From: Thermoplasmatota archaeon
Lineage (GTDB): Archaea; Thermoplasmatota; Penumbrarchaeia; Penumbrarchaeales; Penumbrarchaeaceae
Assembly (NCBI GenBank): GCA_016928095.1
Contig: JAFGLL010000073.1
Location: 1 to 36,199, forward strand
Reading direction: 5' to 3'
Length of the DNA: 36,199 nucleotides
Both the position numbers and the translations under genes were made by a program. The notes below the pieces were generated by a model, which was given only the letters and a program-made list of their open reading frames with translations, did not search any database and was not told the origin of the DNA. Shown here piece by piece: positions 31,044 to 36,199 of this stretch. The first letter of the stretch is position 1, and the number at the start of each line of letters is the position of its first letter.

Positions 31044-34000
31044 ATGAATTTCGTATGGCGGGTGTTTCACTTGAATACCATGAGATCATTACACGGGGAT
31101 CGTCGAATATTTGCCTTCCCCATCCTTTTAATGGTCCTGCTTCCGATGGTCATTACCTTCCCGGCAGGTATATCCTTGAAACCTCTGGCATCGTTCGAGA
31201 CGGTGGATGTGCCCATGAACCTTCTGCACGATGTGAGGTCCATCGGTGACTTCGACAGGGACGGCTTCATCGACATCATCATGACCATGCCGACAAATGC
31301 GACCAACGGTCCGGATTCGGGCGTGGTGTTCCTGTTCTGGGGGAGCAAGGATGGGTTCCCTGCACTCGAACCCTACAATGCTGACCTGGTGATCACGGGT
31401 GAAGAGGGCTTCCTTCTGGGACAGAGTGTGGTGGCATGGGACTATGCTGGAGATACCTGGCCTGACCTTGTTATCGGCTGCCCGGGCGCACTTGGAGGGA
31501 CCGGTAAGCTGCTTGTTTACGAATCATCCGATATAAATATCGCGGTCAAGGGGACGATCCTGGACCCATCCCAGGCAGTATTCGAGATAGCAGGGAACGA
31601 TACATATCTCTTCGGATCGCATCTCGAGGTGGGTGACATGACCGGGGATGGGGTCGATGACCTTATGGTACTGTCGATGAGGAGCGGCACGACCCTTCCC
31701 AGGTTCGAGATGTTCTCGGGAGGAGTGCTCCCCGATTTCGGCTACGAGATAGAGCTTCCTCAGAACAGCGTGAAGAACAACACAAGGACCGCCTCGCTCG
31801 ATCTTTACGGGACAGGAAGGGACGCCTTCATCTTTTCCTCTCCGGACAACGGAGAGCTAAGGATCATCAACATCGAGGTCTCGGACACTCCCTTCTTCCT
31901 CCCCGGAGCGAACGTTACCGGGGTGGTCGATCTCCAGGGGAGCATAGCGACCTCGGGTAACACCTGGGGGTGGGGGGCAGGGGATGATGGGTGGGACACC
32001 TCACCCACCCACATTTATGATAGCGCCACGGGATATGATTCGGTAAGGTACAATGAAGCAACGGGGAACGCCAACAATGCGAACAGGTCCATAGGGGTGG
32101 AGAACAAGCTGTTCATCGAGGTGGGGGGTATCCTGACCACCAGCAACGAAAGGGACATGTCAGGAGCTTACGGGGTTTCCTTCCGGCTCTTACCATCGAA
32201 TATCAACGGGATCAATTCAGCGATCCTATCCTTCGACTGGGAATACGAGGACTGGGGTTTCGAATCCCAGGAGCGGCTCTGGATCAAAGCCAGATTGACC
32301 GGTTCCTCGGGGTCCATGACCTATCTTGGGAGCGGGATGGATAGGAACCCGGAACCGGACCTGACCCCGGAAATATTCACAATGCCGGGTCAGACCACCA
32401 GCAACGGACCGAACCTGTTCGGCACAGGCTCCTTCCAGACCGATATCCTGCAACTGATCGACGGTCCGGGTGAATATTATCTCGATATGGGCGGCAAGAT
32501 CTCGAGATGGACCGCAAGCTCCGAGTTCGGGGGTTTTGGCTTTGATAACATAACCCTCACCTTCAGGACACTTTCCCACGATATAAAGACCCTGACGGGA
32601 TCAGGCGGCCTTGGGTCAGGACTGCTCTCTGCTGATTGCGACAGGGATGGGCAGGAAGACCTTATGGTCGGTTCTCCCACCCAGGGGACGGTGAGGATAT
32701 TCAGGGGCGGCCAGCCATACTGGGTCCAACTCGCCGGTATCAATCAGGGGATGTGCAATACGACCATCACGGGTACTCCGAACTCGGGGATCGGGACATC
32801 CATGGCGAGGCTAGGAACATCTCCCTTCAACCTTGTCCCCTCGATAGCGATAGCAGCACCATTGGACTATATCGGACCCGGGTCCCTGGGGCGGATCTAT
32901 GTGTTCGACCTTCCAATTCCGGATGGCGAATTGGCTGTCGCTTCTGCAAGGGAGGTCAACGACGCACCGGAGGATTTCAACAACTATGGATGGCGCGTGA
33001 TATCGGTAGAGGACCACGATGGCAACCTGTACCCTGAGCTTCTCGTGCTCTCCTGGACATGGTCGGGCCATCTGAGAACCACACTTGTGGACAGGTCCCC
33101 AACACCCCCGAAGCTATGGATACTGACCCCCAAACGGCATGAGACCGTTTCCGGTCATGTCAACATCAGTGCAAGGGTGTTCGATATCGACAAGGATGCC
33201 AAAGTGGAGGACGTCAGGTTCTACCGCTCCAGCGACAATAGGTCCTGGAACCCCATAGGCGACGGTTCCCCTGACAGTGTGGAGGGTGATGTGGCCGTCA
33301 AATTCTGGAACACAACACTGTTCGCCAACGGTGGCTACTTCTTCAAGGTCAGTATCATCGACAGTTTCGGACTTGAAACGGCCATGTACACCGATAGGGT
33401 CGATGTTCTCAACCATGCGCCACCATTCGTGAAGCTGATATATCCAGCGGACCTGACGGAGCTAAGATGGGTGGAGGATATAACCGCGAAGGTCATCATC
33501 CCCTCCTCCGAGGAGCTTGACCCGCCCGTGAGGTTCTACTATTCCCGCGATAATATCACATGGACGGAATATGCTAACAGGTCCGCGCCGATCGATGGGG
33601 CCACCTCGGATTACATGGCGGAGTTCGACACGGAACCTCTGATGGATGGACCCATCTGGTTCATGGTCAACGCAAGCACCCGGTATGGACTCGGGTCCGG
33701 TTCAAGGAACATTGCACCGGCGTTCATAAACAATTACTATCCTCCCCAGGGCGAGATCCTCAGGCCGTTCCCCGGTTCGACCATCTCGGGGGCCTTCATC
33801 GTTACGGTCAGCACCCAGGACCAGGACGATGATGTGATATCGCCTCTGCAACTTTTCGTGAGGCAGACCGATGTGGAGACCTGGGACCTGCTTGGCAACA
33901 TGACCGGAGGCCAGAACGGCACCTTCACCTTCGAGTGGGACACCACACTGCTCGATAACGGGGAATACGACCTCATGGCAAGGGTGGTGGACTCGACGAA

Positions 34001-35510
34001 TCTGCAGGTCGAACTGATGCTGGACGAACCGGTCACCATACACAACCTCTACGAGCCTGCAGTAACGATCACCAGCCACACGGGTGGTGATTCCCTCACC
34101 GGCCTGGTGACCTTCACCGCGGTGGTGACGGACCGTGATATGAACATCCGGGAGAGCGATATCAGGTTCCTCTACAGGCCACAGGGGGTCGATATCTGGA
34201 ACTCCATGGGAAGGACGTTCCTTCTCGGCACCCTCGTCCAGGTCAACTGGGATTCGACCACAGTGAAGAACGGCCTCATTGATGTCAGGGTAGAAGTGAC
34301 GGACCAGGACAACCTCACAGGGATGCACCAGATATCCGACGTCCGCGTGAAGAACATTTACGGACCAAAGCTTCAGACGAACCTCCCGTCGTTCAATCTG
34401 CCCCTATCAGGGGTCGTGAGGCTTTCTTTCAACGTCTCGGATGACGAGCCGGTCCCACCGGCCAATATCAAGGTCGAAGTACTTGTCAGGACCACCTGGG
34501 TAGTTATCGACAATGTCAGCAGGACCGATCCGGGTGGAGCGTTCGTGCCCGATCAATGGACCTTGTACTACGTTGATTGGAACACGGCGGAGAGGGACGG
34601 TTCCGGCGATCGAATGTTCCCGGATTCACTGGGATATGATGTAAAGGTGACCGTGACCGACTCGGACGGCGAGATGATCGAATACATCACACCTGTTGCA
34701 TATCATGTTCGCAATGAGGGGATCGAGGGGGACGATGACGACGATGGACAGGCACTCTTCCTCGAAGGATGGATGATCGCCGTCATCGTGATCGTCATCA
34801 TCCTTCTGTTCATACTCATCCTGCTGATATTCATGTTCAGGGGGGATCGGAAGATCAAGGAACCCGTACCCAAGGTCAGTGTTCCTCAGGTGACAGCTAT
34901 CCCGGCGAGCCATCCAACTTCGCTCGAACCTCTGACACCGGTCGAGAAGAGGGAGGGAGGGATCTACTCACCGCCCGGGTGGGAGCCGTCCACTGTGACT
35001 GCTCCAGCGGAGGATATACCCCTGTTCATGGCCGGCTCGGAGACGGTTGACCTGGGTATCGACCTGGACCTCGAGCAGGACAAGGATGAGGAAGACCTGA
35101 CGGACCTCAGGGACGAGCTGTTCGGACAGAGAAAAGAGAGAAAGCCAAAGAGACCTGCCATCAAGAGGACACGGCAGGTCAGGGCCCCCGTCATCGAGGA
35201 GACCGTGGATATAATGCTTCCGGAAGGTGTGGTCCCGCCTTCGATCGCTCAGAGAGGGACCGAAGCGGGTCCGGAGGAGGAATGGGGGGAGACCGAAGAA
35301 TGGGGTGAGGACGAGGACTGGGAGGAGCTTGACGAGGAGGAGCTCGAAGAGCTTGACGAGGAGGAATGGGAGGATGTGGATGAGGAACCTAAGGAGGACC
35401 TCATCATCACCTGCAAATGCGGGGAGAAGATAGAGATACCGTCCGTGTTCAAAGGGACCAAGTTCAGATGCCCGCAGTGCGGAAGGAAAGGTTCGATCCC
35501 CGGCAGATGA
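31044..35510 (+). CDS. Giant single-pass surface protein, FG-GAP and Ig-like, cytosolic zinc ribbon
   Basis: This protein has about 1488 residues. After a signal peptide (FAFPILLMVLLPMVITFPAG) come FG-GAP beta-propeller repeats with Ca-binding loops (GDFDRDGFIDIIMT, GDMTGDGVDDLMVL, DCDRDGQEDLMVG). A jelly-roll-like region follows (about 300-510), then five Ig-like domains that start near SPTPPKLWILTPKRHETVSG. One TM follows (MIAVIVIVIILLFILILLIF). The cytoplasmic tail of about 220 residues is Pro/Glu/Asp-rich, with repeated EEW/EELDEEE runs. It ends in a four-Cys zinc ribbon (CKCGEKI ... CPQCGRKG). An ATG at 31014 lies too close to the TATA at 30994; I prefer ATG 31044, and 31080 is possible. 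Likely an adhesion or signalling surface protein; partner unknown. Confidence 0.85.
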   Translation: MNFVWRVFHLNTMRSLHGDRRIFAFPILLMVLLPMVITFPAGISLKPLASFETVDVPMNLLHDVRSIGDFDRDGFIDIIMTMPTNATNGPDSGVVFLFWGSKDGFPALEPYNADLVITGEEGFLLGQSVVAWDYAGDTWPDLVIGCPGALGGTGKLLVYESSDINIAVKGTILDPSQAVFEIAGNDTYLFGSHLEVGDMTGDGVDDLMVLSMRSGTTLPRFEMFSGGVLPDFGYEIELPQNSVKNNTRTASLDLYGTGRDAFIFSSPDNGELRIINIEVSDTPFFLPGANVTGVVDLQGSIATSGNTWGWGAGDDGWDTSPTHIYDSATGYDSVRYNEATGNANNANRSIGVENKLFIEVGGILTTSNERDMSGAYGVSFRLLPSNINGINSAILSFDWEYEDWGFESQERLWIKARLTGSSGSMTYLGSGMDRNPEPDLTPEIFTMPGQTTSNGPNLFGTGSFQTDILQLIDGPGEYYLDMGGKISRWTASSEFGGFGFDNITLTFRTLSHDIKTLTGSGGLGSGLLSADCDRDGQEDLMVGSPTQGTVRIFRGGQPYWVQLAGINQGMCNTTITGTPNSGIGTSMARLGTSPFNLVPSIAIAAPLDYIGPGSLGRIYVFDLPIPDGELAVASAREVNDAPEDFNNYGWRVISVEDHDGNLYPELLVLSWTWSGHLRTTLVDRSPTPPKLWILTPKRHETVSGHVNISARVFDIDKDAKVEDVRFYRSSDNRSWNPIGDGSPDSVEGDVAVKFWNTTLFANGGYFFKVSIIDSFGLETAMYTDRVDVLNHAPPFVKLIYPADLTELRWVEDITAKVIIPSSEELDPPVRFYYSRDNITWTEYANRSAPIDGATSDYMAEFDTEPLMDGPIWFMVNASTRYGLGSGSRNIAPAFINNYYPPQGEILRPFPGSTISGAFIVTVSTQDQDDDVISPLQLFVRQTDVETWDLLGNMTGGQNGTFTFEWDTTLLDNGEYDLMARVVDSTNLQVELMLDEPVTIHNLYEPAVTITSHTGGDSLTGLVTFTAVVTDRDMNIRESDIRFLYRPQGVDIWNSMGRTFLLGTLVQVNWDSTTVKNGLIDVRVEVTDQDNLTGMHQISDVRVKNIYGPKLQTNLPSFNLPLSGVVRLSFNVSDDEPVPPANIKVEVLVRTTWVVIDNVSRTDPGGAFVPDQWTLYYVDWNTAERDGSGDRMFPDSLGYDVKVTVTDSDGEMIEYITPVAYHVRNEGIEGDDDDDGQALFLEGWMIAVIVIVIILLFILILLIFMFRGDRKIKEPVPKVSVPQVTAIPASHPTSLEPLTPVEKREGGIYSPPGWEPSTVTAPAEDIPLFMAGSETVDLGIDLDLEQDKDEEDLTDLRDELFGQRKERKPKRPAIKRTRQVRAPVIEETVDIMLPEGVVPPSIAQRGTEAGPEEEWGETEEWGEDEDWEELDEEELEELDEEEWEDVDEEPKEDLIITCKCGEKIEIPSVFKGTKFRCPQCGRKGSIPGR

Positions 35511-35620
35511 CGGGGGATGATCCCGGGGCATTGTCAAAGATGCGTTCCAATGTTTGATTAAATACTCAACGTCATGTTTTTCTCACAAGGTCCGGGGACA
35601 CCGGACGAGGTGAGAAGGAT

Positions 35621-36199
35621 ATGACCAGAAAGAAAGCATCAAGGTTCGGACGCAGGATCGAGATCCCCGCCGGGGCGATCTATGCCCTCCTGGCGGCGAT
35701 CTCGTTGATATGCATCACGGTCGTGGCCGTGGCCTTCGCCGATGAGGGCGATCGGACAAAGGATACGGGTCTTTTCGAGGATGTGATAAGGTTACCCCAT
35801 CTCTATATCGACGAGGTGTTCTTCAGAAGCTCCGAGGATGTGGGCATCACGGTGGAGATCACCATCTACATGACCAATGATGGGACGAAGGACGCCTGCG
35901 GCGTGGTGGCCGATATATGGCCTGTCGTGGATGAATCCAATATAGCCTCCGACAGGAAAGAGATGGACTTCGGCGATATCGGGGTCAACCAGACGAAGGA
36001 CGCCACGGTGAAGATACTGCTGAATGCAGGGACGGTGCACTCCGTCGAGATCCTCGTCCACGAATCCCACAGGATCGTTCTCAAGGGGGTCGCAGAGGTC
36101 TCCACGAAGGGAACGGGCGGCAGCGACTATCAGAACGTGGAGGTCCGGGGGACCTCGGGCGACATGGATTACGACGGTATGCCCGATGAGTGGGAGATG
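35621..36199 (+). CDS. Secreted or anchored protein, C-terminus beyond the window
   Basis: This open frame of 193 codons is cut by the window end. It has a basic N-terminus (TRKKASRFGRR) and a signal anchor (AIYALLAAISLICITVVAVAFA). A beta-rich domain follows (ITVEITIYMTNDGTKDACGVVADIWPVV, VNQTKDATVKILLNAG) of the CARDB/Ig-like kind. The last visible part is a Ca-binding thrombospondin-3/dockerin-like stretch (DMDYDGMPDEWEM). The ribosome site GAGGTGAGAAGG precedes ATG 35621. It probably encodes another exported protein of the same surface set as the 31044 gene. The full length and anchor are unknown. Confidence 0.8.
   Translation, partial: MTRKKASRFGRRIEIPAGAIYALLAAISLICITVVAVAFADEGDRTKDTGLFEDVIRLPHLYIDEVFFRSSEDVGITVEITIYMTNDGTKDACGVVADIWPVVDESNIASDRKEMDFGDIGVNQTKDATVKILLNAGTVHSVEILVHESHRIVLKGVAEVSTKGTGGSDYQNVEVRGTSGDMDYDGMPDEWEM

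Noticed and set aside
35270-35400. Acidic GAG/GAC repeat near the end of the giant protein as a DNA repeat element
   Set aside because: It codes in frame for a Glu/Asp/Trp-rich tail with varied codons and is best seen as protein low complexity.
1-36199. CRISPR arrays and tRNA/rRNA genes
   Set aside because: I scanned for regularly spaced repeats and for tRNA arms or rRNA signatures and saw none; short tRNAs could still be missed by eye.

Overview
The window is archaeal chromosomal DNA. It encodes a group II chaperonin (thermosome), the archaeal Glu-tRNA(Gln) amidotransferase subunit GatD, a diphthine-ammonia ligase, an aIF2B-like protein and an AbrB-PhoU regulator. A/T-rich TATA-like boxes lie about 25-30 bases upstream of many starts, several of which look leaderless. 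Base composition, the many membrane and surface proteins, and FG-GAP/Ig-like exoproteins fit a euryarchaeal (possibly Thermoplasmatota-like) lineage. No rRNA or marker gene here fixes the taxon, so this is inference.

Layout. Positions 1-2115 hold a gene-poor flank with a broken gene fragment and a decayed IS3-family element. 2140-4621 is a tightly coupled TetR regulator / ABC ATPase / ABC-2 permease operon with a palindromic operator. 4744-6603 carries a radical SAM protein and a methyltransferase. 6595-9965 (minus) is a three-gene operon: a zinc-ribbon membrane protein, a DUF2207-like membrane protein ending in a (Cys-Ala)x6 tail, and a radical SAM/SPASM enzyme with an N-terminal PqqD-like domain. 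10005-13026 holds an aIF2B-like protein, MsrA, a small acidic protein and a lipoprotein. 13132-17554 holds an SPFH protein, a polytopic membrane protein and an AbrB-PhoU regulator. 17555-17946 is a GC-rich hairpin-dense non-coding stretch. 17947-22841 holds a DUF362 ferredoxin, a patatin, a small protein, a STAS protein, and a two-gene operon of an MTA/SAH-deaminase-type amidohydrolase and Dph6.

22876-25106 is an AT-rich island of about 2 kb. It is bounded by direct repeats of the 3' end of an M29 aminopeptidase gene, with 44 identical bases in each copy, and contains an Rhs fragment and two orphan membrane proteins. 24993-30938 continues with the aminopeptidase, thermosome, an MgtE-type transporter and GatD. 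31044 to the end holds a giant single-pass surface protein and the start of another secreted or membrane-anchored protein.

The strongest candidate for a new system is the 7917-9965 operon plus its downstream radical SAM gene. The topology of the DUF2207-like protein puts an alternating Cys-Ala tail in the cytoplasm. The translationally coupled next gene has the domain set of a peptide-modifying radical SAM maturase (PqqD-like recognition domain, CxxxCxxC, full SPASM). I infer that the tail is post-translationally modified, for example by thioether cross-links or by building a metal site on a membrane protein rather than on a released peptide. I could not run a search to learn whether this pairing is already named.
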